Below, in pieces: positions 16,902-24,858 of a DNA stretch of 64,000 nucleotides. The stretch spans positions 62,001 through 126,000 of the forward strand of contig NZ_JASZYF010000008.1 of assembly GCF_030317115.1 (NCBI RefSeq), read 5' to 3'. A program made the position numbers and the translations under genes. This stretch comes from Variovorax gracilis (GTDB lineage: Bacteria > Pseudomonadota > Gammaproteobacteria > Burkholderiales > Burkholderiaceae_C). The notes under the pieces are model-generated. The model saw only the letters and a list, made by a program, of their open reading frames with translations. It was not told the DNA's origin and did no database searches. Numbering within the stretch: the first letter of the stretch is position 1; each line of letters starts with the position of its first letter.

Positions 16902-17537
16902 ATGCTTGAGCAACGCATCCAGCAGCATTTCATCGACAGCGCCGACCTGAAGTACCAGGCAGGCCCCCTTCTCGGTAAACCCATTTCGCAAGCGATGCAG
17001 GCGCTGCTTGCGTGCGTCACCAGCGGCGGCAAGATCCTCGCGTGCGGCGCGGGCGTGTCCGGCTTCCTGGCGGCGCAGTTCGCCTCGCAGTTCGTCGGCC
17101 GTTTCGAGCGCGATCGTCCCGAGCTGGCCGCAATCGCCTTGCCCGGCGACCCGACCGATCCCGCCGCCGACACGCCCGATGCACTCGACGCCGACCGCTT
17201 CGCGCGGCAGGTCCGGGCGCTCGGCCAGGCCGGCGACGTGCTGCTCGCCCTGAGCGCGAGCGGCCAGTCCGCCGCGGTGCTGGCGGCGGTCGAAGCCGCC
17301 CACGCACGGGACATGACAGTCGTGGCACTGCTCGGCAACGCCGGCAACGCGGGCGGCGGTTCAGGCGGGGCGGTGGGGCGCGCGCTGCGCGAAACCGACG
17401 TCCAGGTCACCGTGCCGCACGAGCGCGGAGCGCGCATCCACGAGGTGCACCTGCTCACGCTGCACTGCCTGTGCGACGGCGTCGATGCGCAACTGCTCGG
17501 CGATCAGGACAGCGATTCCTCGCTCCTGTCCGTCTGA
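16902..17537 (+). CDS. diaA: SIS-domain phosphoheptose isomerase-like protein (DiaA/GmhA type)
   Basis: The product is 211 residues with one sugar-isomerase (SIS) domain. VTSGGKILACGAGVSGFLAAQFASQFVGRFE matches the phosphosugar-binding region near residues 40-70, and GDVLLALSASGQSAAVLAAVEAA is the second SIS loop. HEVHLLTLHCLCDGVDAQLLG forms the C-terminal helix. The glycine-rich tract GNAGNAGGGSGGAVG near 150 is longer than usual. By position after yraN it corresponds to DiaA, the DnaA initiator-associating protein in E. coli; a true heptose isomerase cannot be excluded from sequence alone. The start at 16902 has a weak upstream site. Confidence 0.8.
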   Translation: MLEQRIQQHFIDSADLKYQAGPLLGKPISQAMQALLACVTSGGKILACGAGVSGFLAAQFASQFVGRFERDRPELAAIALPGDPTDPAADTPDALDADRFARQVRALGQAGDVLLALSASGQSAAVLAAVEAAHARDMTVVALLGNAGNAGGGSGGAVGRALRETDVQVTVPHERGARIHEVHLLTLHCLCDGVDAQLLGDQDSDSSLLSV

Positions 17538-17544
17538 ACCTGCT

Positions 17545-19026
17545 TCACTGCGCGGCGGCTGCGCCTTGCTTCGACGGCTGGTTGGTGGCGTCGATCCGCT
17601 TCAGCAGGTCGCGATAGGTCGGTGATTCGCGTAGCAACTTTCCGCCGAGGGCGCGCAGGCGGTCCACGGCCTCGTCCGGCAGCACGAAGCTGGTGGGCAG
17701 GTTCATGAAGTAGCGCTTTTCCTCAGGGTCGTGGATTTCATCGAAGCTCACGTCGATGGCGTCGAAGGTCAGCTTCAACACCGATGCTTCGGCCTGGGCC
17801 TTCGACATCCCGGCGAGTCGGCGCTCGGCGATCGCGAGTTCCCGCTTGTCGGCCCAGCGCTGGGCAATGTCCTTCAGCAGCTCGACCGATTCGTAGGAGA
17901 AGTGATCGATCGGCACGCTCGACGATTGCAGCAGCTGCGAGACGATCCCCGGCGCGATGGCTCGGCGGTCCCAGTCGGTGTCCGGCGCCGAGCGCGAGTT
18001 GACGACCACCACCACGATCCGGCGGATGTGCTGCAACCCCACCTGCTCCTGGAAGGCCGGGCTTGCCTCCACTTCTTCCAGCGCTTCGAGCAGGCCGCGC
18101 AGGCCGAGGTTGTCGGACACGCCGCCGTCGACCACGTGCAGGTACGGGCGGTTCTTGCTGTCCTGGAAGCTCTGGATGTCGCGGTAGCGCAGCAGGGCGC
18201 GGCCGGCCGGGCGCTCGGGGCCGTCGGCCTTGGTGACGTCCTTGACCCACGCGGGCATGACCGCGCCGCAGGTTCCGCCGTAGTTGTGGTACGTGACCGG
18301 CGACAGCACGGCGGGCACGGCGGACGAAGTCGCGGCGGCCCGGGCGAGCCGCACCTTGCCCAAGTCGGAGCACAGCAGGTCGAAGTGGTCCTGCGAGAAC
18401 GGAAAGCGTGCGCCGGTCGAGAGGTCCGTGCCGGTCACTGCCGTCACGGGCGTGGGCTTGTCGATCAGGTCGTCGAAGGTCGCGCCGCCGAAGAGGATCT
18501 GGTCGTAGTAGTCGGCCGCGAACTCGGAGCGCCCGTAGAGGCCGCTGCCGAGCGCAAACCAGTTGATGGGGTTCAGCGCACCCCAGGTGAGCGCGCCCTG
18601 CACGTTGCGCTTGAGGAAGCGCGGCTCGTACTCCGTGAACAGCCGATCGCCATAAAGCGCATAGGCCAGCGCGGTGAAGCTGCCGCCGGAGACACCGGCA
18701 ATGGCATCGACTTCCGACAGGAGGTTGACGGGCTGTCCCTTCACCATGACGCTCGTGCGCCGCAGTTCTTCCAGCACGCCGTACGAGAAAGCCGCTGCGC
18801 GCGTTCCACCGCCCGAGAAGGTCAGCAGGAACAGCGTGTCCGCGTCATTCTTGACGCCGTGCGTGCGCTTCAGCATGTTGCCGACGCGGTAGCCGCTGTC
18901 CAGGTCGACATGGTCGATGGGCGGATTGACCGGCGCGAAGGAGTTGCATCCGGCGAGAACCAGCGCAGCGACGGCGCCCGTCATCCTTCGGACAAGTTGT
19001 GTCTGCGACCCGGGAGACTGCTTCAA
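17545..19026 (-). CDS. Patatin-like phospholipase lipoprotein
   Basis: The product is 493 residues from a TTG with a strong AAGGAAG site. It has a lipoprotein signal (LVLAGCNSF). The patatin catalytic parts are clear: oxyanion loop LTFSGGGTRAAAFSYGVL near residue 70, nucleophile GVSGGS near 115, and the Asp in VVDGGVSDNLGLRG. It should be a membrane-associated serine lipase/phospholipase on the periplasmic face. The C-terminal 200 residues are mainly helical with no extra domain I recognise; no beta-barrel is predicted. It lies on the opposite strand between diaA and dolP, seven bases from the diaA stop. Confidence 0.88.
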   Translation of the reverse strand: MKQSPGSQTQLVRRMTGAVAALVLAGCNSFAPVNPPIDHVDLDSGYRVGNMLKRTHGVKNDADTLFLLTFSGGGTRAAAFSYGVLEELRRTSVMVKGQPVNLLSEVDAIAGVSGGSFTALAYALYGDRLFTEYEPRFLKRNVQGALTWGALNPINWFALGSGLYGRSEFAADYYDQILFGGATFDDLIDKPTPVTAVTGTDLSTGARFPFSQDHFDLLCSDLGKVRLARAAATSSAVPAVLSPVTYHNYGGTCGAVMPAWVKDVTKADGPERPAGRALLRYRDIQSFQDSKNRPYLHVVDGGVSDNLGLRGLLEALEEVEASPAFQEQVGLQHIRRIVVVVVNSRSAPDTDWDRRAIAPGIVSQLLQSSSVPIDHFSYESVELLKDIAQRWADKRELAIAERRLAGMSKAQAEASVLKLTFDAIDVSFDEIHDPEEKRYFMNLPTSFVLPDEAVDRLRALGGKLLRESPTYRDLLKRIDATNQPSKQGAAAAQ

Positions 19027-19383
19027 GGGGCTTCCTTCCTCGTTCCAACATCTGCGAACCGACACGAATCGGCTCGCAACAACCGCGCCACCGACCGGTG
19101 CGCAAGCCGTCGCCGAGCGCGAATTGTAGGGACGCACTTTGTCTGACGTGTGTAGGAGCCAGGCGATGACACGCGGTAACGGGCGGTCGAATTCGCTGGG
19201 CTAAACTCGCCGCGATCAGAGGCAGGGAGCGGGCAGAAGCACTCGCCGGCACAAGTCCGCCACAGAACTTTTGCGCACCGACCCACTCATCCAGCAGGAC
19301 GACGCACAGGCTTCCGAACGGAATGCCACGGCCGGCCTGCGCATCGTCCATCTCACACCCACAAGCACTGGAAGGTCCTATCT
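19027..19383. other. Intergenic region between patatin and dolP
   Basis: This 357-base divergent gap holds no convincing gene. It carries the patatin TTG initiation site at its left end and a good GGAAGG site for dolP at its right end. I see no clear sigma-70 pair, repeat copy or hairpin. Short open frames here have no ribosome site or recognisable protein. Confidence 0.6.
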
Positions 19384-20151
19384 ATGACGACGAGATCCAC
19401 TCAACGCATCGCGATGGCATTGGCCGCAGGCGCCGTACTGGTCGCCGGCCTTTCCGCCTGCGTTCCGCTGGTCGTCGGAGGGGCCGCTGCCGTCGGCGTG
19501 GGCATGGTGGCCACGGACCGCCGCAGCTCCGGCGCGCAGGTGGACGACCAGGGCATCGAGCTGCGCGGCGGCGCGCGCATCCGCGAGATCGCCAACGACA
19601 ACATGTACGTCAGCATCACGAGCTTCAATCGTCAGGTGCTCCTGACAGGCTCGGTGGGCACGGAGGCGGATCGCATCAAGGTCGAGGAGGTCATCCGCCG
19701 CGTCGACAACGTGCGCTCGGTCGTCAACGAACTGACGGTCGGCCCGCCGGCGAGCTTCCAGGACCGTTCGAACGACACCTTCATCAGCGGCAAGGTCAAG
19801 GCCTCGCTGCTCGACGCGAAGGACATCTTCGCGAACTCGTTCAAGGTCGTGACCGAGCGTGGCACGGTGTACATGATGGGCATCGCGACCCGCCGCGAGA
19901 CCGATCGCGCCACCGACATCGCACGTGGCGTGTCGGGTGTGACGAAGGTGGTGCGCGTGGTGGAGATCGTCAGCGAGCAGGATCTGGCGAATATCCAGAG
20001 CCAGCAACAGCCGCAGCCTTCGCAAGGCGGTGCCACGCAGGGCGGAACGGGCGCAGCCCCGGCTTCGACTTCGCGTGTTCCGCTGCCGCCGATGGAGCCG
20101 CTGCCGTCGACGCCTTCCGGCGGCGGTGCGACGACCTCGCCCGTCCGCTGA
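19384..20151 (+). CDS. dolP: BON-domain outer-membrane lipoprotein (DolP/YraP-like)
   Basis: The product is 255 residues. It has a lipoprotein signal (VAGLSACVPL) and a short glycine/alanine hydrophobic stretch (VVGGAAAVGVGMVATDRR). Two BON domains follow, the first around NDNMYVSITSFNRQVLLTGSV, the second around GKVKASLLDAKDIFANSFKVVTERGTVYMMG. The last 60 residues are Gln/Pro/Ser-rich and disordered, longer than in E. coli DolP. DolP binds anionic phospholipid at the outer membrane and supports envelope integrity. Position downstream of yraN and diaA supports the name, though a patatin gene intervenes. Confidence 0.88.
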   Translation: MTTRSTQRIAMALAAGAVLVAGLSACVPLVVGGAAAVGVGMVATDRRSSGAQVDDQGIELRGGARIREIANDNMYVSITSFNRQVLLTGSVGTEADRIKVEEVIRRVDNVRSVVNELTVGPPASFQDRSNDTFISGKVKASLLDAKDIFANSFKVVTERGTVYMMGIATRRETDRATDIARGVSGVTKVVRVVEIVSEQDLANIQSQQQPQPSQGGATQGGTGAAPASTSRVPLPPMEPLPSTPSGGGATTSPVR

Positions 20152-20163
20152 GGCGCCGCCGCC

Positions 20164-21084
20164 TTACTTGAGCCGGGTGATCAGGCTCGACGTGTCCCAG
20201 CGGTTGCCGCCGGACTGCTGCACGTCGGCGTAGAACTGATCCACCAGTGCTGTCACCGGAAGCCGGGCGCCGTTGCGCTTGGCTTCGTCGAGCACGAGGC
20301 CGAGGTCCTTGCGCATCCAGTCGACCGCGAAGCCGAAATCGAACTTGCCTTCGATCATGGTCTTGCCGCGGTTGTCCATCTGCCAGCTCTGCGCCGCGCC
20401 CTTGCCGATGACGCCGAGCACTTCGTTCATGTCGAGTCCGGCGCGCTGGCCGAAGGCGATGGCTTCGGAGAGGCCCTGCACCAGGCCGGCGATGGCGATC
20501 TGGTTGACCATCTTCGCGAGCTGGCCCGCGCCGCTCTCGCCCACACGGGTGACGGCGCGCGCGAAGGCGGCGGTCACGGGCTTGATGCGATCGAAGGTGG
20601 CCGCATCGCCGCCGCACATCACCGTCAGCACGCCGTTCTGCGCGCCGGCCTGGCCGCCCGAGACGGGCGCATCGATGAACTGCAGGCCGCGTTCGATCGC
20701 GGCCTTGGAGAGTTCACGTGCCACGTCGGCCGAAGCCGTGGTGTGGTCCACCAACACCGAGCCCTTGGCCATGCCCGCGAAAGCGCCGTTGTCGCCGAGC
20801 ACCACCGAGCGAAGGTCGTCGTCGTTGCCGACGCAGCAGAAGACGATGTCCACATTGGAGGCCGCGCCCCTCGGCGTGGCCGAGTGGGTCAGGGTGCCCT
20901 TGGCCTGCGGCTTGAACTCTGCCTGCCAGGCGATGGATTTGGCATCGGTCCGGTTGTAGACCGTCACGTCGTGACCCGCCAGCGCGAGGTGGCCGGCCAT
21001 GGGATAGCCCATCACGCCGAGGCCGAGGAAGGCGACCTTCTGCGAGGGGATGGAATCGTAGGTTTTGGGGTTGAGGCTGCTCAT
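20164..21084 (-). CDS. 3-hydroxyisobutyrate dehydrogenase-family NAD(P)-dependent oxidoreductase
   Basis: The product is 306 residues with a complete beta-hydroxyacid dehydrogenase layout. The Rossmann motif is VAFLGLGVMGYPMAGHL near residue 20, the substrate signature is FIDAPVSGGQAGAQNG near 125, and the catalytic Lys is in GAGQLAKMVNQIAIAGLVQGLSEAI near 175. The family includes tartronate semialdehyde reductase and 3-hydroxyisobutyrate and glyoxylate/succinic-semialdehyde reductases; which applies is not clear. It is convergent with dolP (12-base gap). Its upstream side carries a repeat copy, then pilU. Confidence 0.9.
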   Translation of the reverse strand: MSSLNPKTYDSIPSQKVAFLGLGVMGYPMAGHLALAGHDVTVYNRTDAKSIAWQAEFKPQAKGTLTHSATPRGAASNVDIVFCCVGNDDDLRSVVLGDNGAFAGMAKGSVLVDHTTASADVARELSKAAIERGLQFIDAPVSGGQAGAQNGVLTVMCGGDAATFDRIKPVTAAFARAVTRVGESGAGQLAKMVNQIAIAGLVQGLSEAIAFGQRAGLDMNEVLGVIGKGAAQSWQMDNRGKTMIEGKFDFGFAVDWMRKDLGLVLDEAKRNGARLPVTALVDQFYADVQQSGGNRWDTSSLITRLK

Positions 21085-21119
21085 CCCCCTAGCTTAGCTC
21101 GGCACGTTCCGAGACCTTC

Positions 21120-21212
21120 AGGAACACTGCGGAACCGGCTCCGCCGGGCCGCAGGTGTTGCCCCCGGCAGGGGGTAGGCGGCTACACGCAGTGAGCAAGC
21201 CTGGGGGCGAGC
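21120..21212 (+). repeat. Intergenic repeat copy, downstream of pilU
   Basis: This copy runs from ggaacactgcggaaccgg to gcaagcctgggggcgag and matches the second unit of the 3318-3571 array, including the ggctacacgcagtgagc tail. It ends directly at the pilU stop, so it sits in the 3' region of pilU and the 5' region of the dehydrogenase gene. Confidence 0.88.
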
Positions 21213-22349
21213 CTAGACAATCGCGAAGTGCTCGGTTCCGGCTGAGAGATCCGTGGATCGCGCCCGCTGGCTATTGAGCTTGATCTGCAAGCGCAGGTCG
21301 TTCGCCGAGTCGGCATTGCGGATCGCATCCTCGAAACTGATCGCATTGCCCTCGAACAGGTCGAACAGCGCCTGGTCGAAAGTCTGCATGCCGAGGTTGC
21401 GGCTCTTCTTCATGATTTCCTTGATCTCGCCCACCTCGCCCTTGAAGATCAGGTCGGAGATCAGCGGCGTGTTCAGCAGGATCTCGACGGCGGCGATGCG
21501 CCCATGCCCGTCCTCGGTCGGGATCAGGCGCTGCGACACCAGCGAACGCAGGTTCAGCGACAGGTCCATCAGCAACTGCGCACGGCGCTCTTCGGGGAAG
21601 AAATTGATGATCCGGTCCAGCGCCTGGTTGGCGCTGTTGGCATGCAGGGTGGCCATGCACAGGTGGCCGGTTTCGGCAAAGGCCACGGCATGTTCCATGG
21701 TCTCTCGGTCGCGGATTTCACCCATCAGGATCACGTCGGGCGCCTGGCGCAGCGTGTTCTTGAGCGCTGCTTCCCAACTGTCGGTGTCGATGCCGACTTC
21801 GCGCTGCGTCACCACGCAGTTCTTGTGCGGATGCACGAACTCCACCGGGTCTTCCACCGTCACGATGTGGCCGAATGAGTTCTCGTTGCGCCAGTCGATC
21901 ATCGCGGCGAGCGTGGTCGACTTGCCCGAGCCGGTCGCGCCGACCAGGATGGTGAGGCCGCGCTTGGTCATCGCCACGTCCTTGAGCACCTGCGGCATGC
22001 CCAGGCCGTCGATGGTCGGCAGCTTGGCGGGGATGGTCCGCAGCACCATGCCGACCTTGCCCTGCTGCACGAAGGCATTGACGCGGAAGCGGCCGATGCC
22101 CGTCGGCGAGATCGCGAAGTTGCATTCCTTCGTGCGCTCGAACTCGGCCGTCTGGCGGTCGTTCATGATGGAACGCGTGAGCGCCAGCGTGTGCTGCGCG
22201 CCGAGCGCCTGCTGCGACACCTTGGTCACCTTGCCGTCGACCTTGATCGCCGGCGGAAACTCCGCCGTGATGAACAGGTCGCTGCCGTTGCGGCTCACCA
22301 TGAGCTTCAGCAGGTCGTTGATGAACTGGCTGGCCTGATCGCGTTCCAT
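21213..22349 (-). CDS. pilU: Twitching motility ATPase PilU
   Basis: The product is 378 residues. It has the PilT/PilU secretion-ATPase layout: Walker A GATGSGKST near residue 133, Asp box VTVEDPVEFVH, Walker B VILMGEIRDRETMEHAV and His box FAETGHLCMATLHANSAN. It starts MERDQASQFINDLLKLMVSRNGSDLFI, the PilU N terminus. PilU is a PilT-dependent accessory retraction ATPase of type IV pili, acting at the cytoplasmic base. It follows pilT on the same strand, with 150 bases between them that hold a repeat copy. Confidence 0.95.
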   Translation of the reverse strand: MERDQASQFINDLLKLMVSRNGSDLFITAEFPPAIKVDGKVTKVSQQALGAQHTLALTRSIMNDRQTAEFERTKECNFAISPTGIGRFRVNAFVQQGKVGMVLRTIPAKLPTIDGLGMPQVLKDVAMTKRGLTILVGATGSGKSTTLAAMIDWRNENSFGHIVTVEDPVEFVHPHKNCVVTQREVGIDTDSWEAALKNTLRQAPDVILMGEIRDRETMEHAVAFAETGHLCMATLHANSANQALDRIINFFPEERRAQLLMDLSLNLRSLVSQRLIPTEDGHGRIAAVEILLNTPLISDLIFKGEVGEIKEIMKKSRNLGMQTFDQALFDLFEGNAISFEDAIRNADSANDLRLQIKLNSQRARSTDLSAGTEHFAIV

Positions 22350-22399
22350 CTGAGCTCCTAGTGCAGTCGTGAGGGCAGCCCTTGTGCCCTCTCATTCGA

Positions 22400-22492
22400 G
22401 AAATACCGCAGAACCGGCTGTGCCGGGCCGCAGGTATTGCCCCCTGCAAGGGGGTTGGCGAAGCGACACGAAGTGCGCGCAGCCTGGGGGTG
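22400..22492 (+). repeat. Intergenic repeat copy between pilT and pilU
   Basis: A more diverged copy, running from gaaataccgcagaaccgg to cgcgcagcctgggggt. Its tail (gaagcgacacgaagtgcgcgcagcc) matches the third unit of the 3318-3571 array. It lies inside the pilT-pilU transcription unit, so it would be in the mRNA if the two are co-transcribed. Confidence 0.85.
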
Positions 22493-22499
22493 TGCCATA

Positions 22500-23543
22500 T
22501 CAACCTGGGAAATTCTCGGGGATCTTGGCCTTGCCCCGCGCTTCTGCGGAGGAAATGACACTGCGGCGCACGAGGTCCGTGAGGTTCTGGTCCAGCGTCT
22601 GCATGCCCTGGCCGCTGCCGGTCTGGATCGACGAATACATCTGCGCGACCTTGCCTTCGCGGATCAGGTTCCGGATGGCGGGCGTGCCCAGCATGATCTC
22701 GTGCGCGGCCACGCGGCCCTGGCCGTCCTTGGTCTTGCACAGCGTCTGCGAGATCACGGCCTGGAGCGATTCGGACAGCATGGCGCGGATCATTTCCTTC
22801 TCTTCGCCGGGGAAGACGTCGATGATCCGGTCGATGGTCTTGGCGGCGGACGAGGTGTGCAGCGTGCCGAACACCAGGTGACCCGTTTCTGCCGCGGTCA
22901 TCGCGAGGCGGATGGTTTCGAGGTCGCGCATTTCGCCGACGAGGATCGCGTCCGGGTCTTCACGCAGCGCGGAGCGCAGCGCATTCGCGAAGGAGAGCGT
23001 CATGGGCCCGACTTCGCGCTGGTTGATCAGGCACTTCTTGGATTCGTGCACGAACTCGATCGGGTCCTCGACGGTCAGGATGTGGCCGTACTCGGTCTCG
23101 TTGAGGTAGTTGATCATCGCGGCCAGCGTGGTCGACTTGCCGGAGCCGGTCGGGCCGGTCACGAGCACGAGGCCACGGGGCTTGAGCGCGAGGTCGCCGA
23201 AAATCTTGGGCGCGTTGAGCTGCTCCAGCGTCAGGATCTTGGACGGAATCGTCCGGAACACCGCCGCGGCGCCACGCGCCTGGTTGAAGGCGTTCACGCG
23301 GAAGCGCGCCAGGCCGTCGATCTCGAACGAGAAGTCGACCTCCAGGAACTCTTCGTAATGCTTGCGGTGCGTGTCGCTCATGATGTCGTACACCATGGCG
23401 TGGACGGCCTTGTGGTCGAGCGCGTCGACATTGATGCGCCGCACGTCGCCGTGCACCCGGATCATCGGCGGCAGGCCGGACGACAGATGCAAGTCGGACG
23501 CCTTGTTCTTGACGCTGAAAGCAAGCAGTTGGGTAATGTCCAC
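22500..23543 (-). CDS. pilT: Type IV pilus retraction ATPase PilT
   Basis: The product is 347 residues, the usual PilT length, from a GTG start giving MDITQLLAFSVKNKASDLHLSSGLPPM. Signatures are Walker A GPTGSGKST near residue 131, Asp box LTVEDPIEFVHE, Walker B DAILVGEMRDLETIR, His box TAAETGHLVFGTLHTSSA and the PilT-typical AIRNLIRE. The hexameric ATPase drives pilus retraction and twitching. It is divergent from yggS with a 39-base gap, the same arrangement as in Pseudomonas. Longer upstream frames read into yggS and were rejected. Confidence 0.96.
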   Translation of the reverse strand: MDITQLLAFSVKNKASDLHLSSGLPPMIRVHGDVRRINVDALDHKAVHAMVYDIMSDTHRKHYEEFLEVDFSFEIDGLARFRVNAFNQARGAAAVFRTIPSKILTLEQLNAPKIFGDLALKPRGLVLVTGPTGSGKSTTLAAMINYLNETEYGHILTVEDPIEFVHESKKCLINQREVGPMTLSFANALRSALREDPDAILVGEMRDLETIRLAMTAAETGHLVFGTLHTSSAAKTIDRIIDVFPGEEKEMIRAMLSESLQAVISQTLCKTKDGQGRVAAHEIMLGTPAIRNLIREGKVAQMYSSIQTGSGQGMQTLDQNLTDLVRRSVISSAEARGKAKIPENFPG

Positions 23544-23582
23544 GCAATTCCTTGGTGACGTTTTGATACGACTTTGAAGATT

Positions 23583-24269
23583 ATGACGATGATTGGCGAC
23601 AAGCTCCAGCAAGTTCAGGCTCGAATCGTGACCGCGTGCACAGCGGCCGGACGCGATCCGGCGAGCGTGCACTTGCTTGCGGTTTCGAAGACGTTCCCGG
23701 CCGAGGCGGTGCGCGAAGCCCATGCGGTCGGCCAGACGGCCTTTGGCGAGAACTATGTTCAGGAAGGCGTCGCCAAGATCGAGGCCCTGGCCGATCTGCG
23801 CAGCCGGCTCGAATGGCACTGCATCGGGCCGCTGCAGAGCAACAAGACGCGCGTGGTGGCCGAGCATTTCGACTGGGTGCACAGCATCGATCGCCTCAAG
23901 ATCGCCGAGCGGCTGGCGGAGCAGCGGCCGGCGCATCTCCCACCCTTGCAGGTGTGCCTGCAGGTCAATGTGGATGGGGGCGCCAACAAGTCGGGTGTCG
24001 CAGCCGAGGAAGCGCTTTCCCTAGCATGCGCTGTGGCGGCGTTGCCACGTTTGCGGCTCCGCGGGGTGATGGCGATCCCTGAACCGGCGTCGGATTTCGC
24101 TGCGCAGCGCGAACTGTTCCTGCGCGCGGCCGGAGTGTTCGATCAGATCAGGGCGTCAGGGATTGAACTCGACACGCTCTCGCTGGGCATGTCCGCGGAT
24201 CTGGAGGCGGCCGTTGCGGCCGGCAGCACCATGGTCCGCATCGGCACCGCCATCTTTGGAAAGCGATGA
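23583..24269 (+). CDS. yggS: Pyridoxal phosphate homeostasis protein YggS
   Basis: The product is 228 residues. It shows the YggS core LLAVSKTFPAEAVREAHAVGQTAFGENYVQEGVAKI (PLP-binding Lys in AVSK), WHCIGPLQSNKTR and LSLGMSADLEAAVAAGSTMVRIGTAIFG. It binds PLP without catalysing a reaction and affects vitamin B6 and amino-acid balance. Three possible starts lie close together (TTG 23574, ATG 23583, ATG 23589); I chose 23583, which has a weak GAAG upstream. It sits divergent from pilT, as in many proteobacteria. Confidence 0.94.
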   Translation: MTMIGDKLQQVQARIVTACTAAGRDPASVHLLAVSKTFPAEAVREAHAVGQTAFGENYVQEGVAKIEALADLRSRLEWHCIGPLQSNKTRVVAEHFDWVHSIDRLKIAERLAEQRPAHLPPLQVCLQVNVDGGANKSGVAAEEALSLACAVAALPRLRLRGVMAIPEPASDFAAQRELFLRAAGVFDQIRASGIELDTLSLGMSADLEAAVAAGSTMVRIGTAIFGKR

Positions 24270-24283
24270 GCGCTGTTCCCGAC

Positions 24284-24763
24284 CTAGATGCCCAGGGGTA
24301 GTCTGGCGCTGCTTTTCACCTCTTCCATCACCGCGTAGGTCCGGGTCTCCCGCACCCCCGGCAGTTGCCACAGAACCGTGCCGGCGAACGCGCGATAGGC
24401 CGCCATGTCGGCCATGCGGGTCTTGAGCAGGTAGTCGAAGCCGCCGGCGACCATGTGACATTCCATGATCTCGTCGCGCACCTGCACGGCTGCCTTGAAT
24501 TCGTCGAACACATTGGGCGTGGTGCGATCGAGCAGCACCTCGACGAACACCGTGAAGCCGCGCCCGAGCTTGTGCGGGTCCAGCCGGGCCTCGTAGCCGA
24601 GGATGAAGCCTTCGCGCGTCAGGCGCTGCACGCGCGCGAGCACGGCGGTGGGGGAAAGGGCCACAGTCTCGGCCAGCTTGAGATTGGAAATCCTGCCGTC
24701 TTCCTGAAGAACCTTCAGGATTTTCATGTCGATGCGGTCCAGATCGGAGGGGATGTCGCTCAT
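24284..24763 (-). CDS. Lrp/AsnC-family regulator, probable proline-responsive activator of putA
   Basis: The product is 159 residues. The N-terminal helix-turn-helix (LDRIDMKILKVLQEDGRISNLKLAETVALSPTAVLARVQRL) is classic Lrp/AsnC. The C-terminal RAM domain includes ECHMVAGGFDYLLKTRMADMAAYRAF. It is divergent from putA with 95 bases between starts, the arrangement of PutR in Agrobacterium, Rhodobacter and Vibrio relatives. I infer that it senses proline and activates putA. The downstream end is convergent with yggS, 14 bases apart. Other Lrp family members regulate branched-chain or other amino-acid genes, but position favours proline. Confidence 0.9.
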   Translation of the reverse strand: MSDIPSDLDRIDMKILKVLQEDGRISNLKLAETVALSPTAVLARVQRLTREGFILGYEARLDPHKLGRGFTVFVEVLLDRTTPNVFDEFKAAVQVRDEIMECHMVAGGFDYLLKTRMADMAAYRAFAGTVLWQLPGVRETRTYAVMEEVKSSARLPLGI

Positions 24764-24768
24764 GGGTA

Positions 24769-24807
24769 GTGAATTATCCGGTCGAGAGCGAATATTTGGT
24801 GAATAAC
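24769..24807. promoter_or_regulatory. Candidate Lrp-type binding region between the regulator and putA
   Basis: This AT-rich patch stands out in the G+C-rich surroundings. It has two direct repeats, gtgaattat (24769-24777) and gtgaataac (24799-24807), whose starts are 30 bases apart, about three helical turns. It abuts the regulator start codon and lies about 50-90 bases before the putA start. Confidence 0.4.
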
Positions 24808-24858
24808 TCGCCGGGGGAAGGCGGAGCATCAGCCCACTCACTATCCATACGGTCCGCC

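Noticed and set aside
22437..23558. + strand frame opposite pilT
   Set aside because: Antisense to pilT and starts inside a repeat copy; no protein-like motifs.
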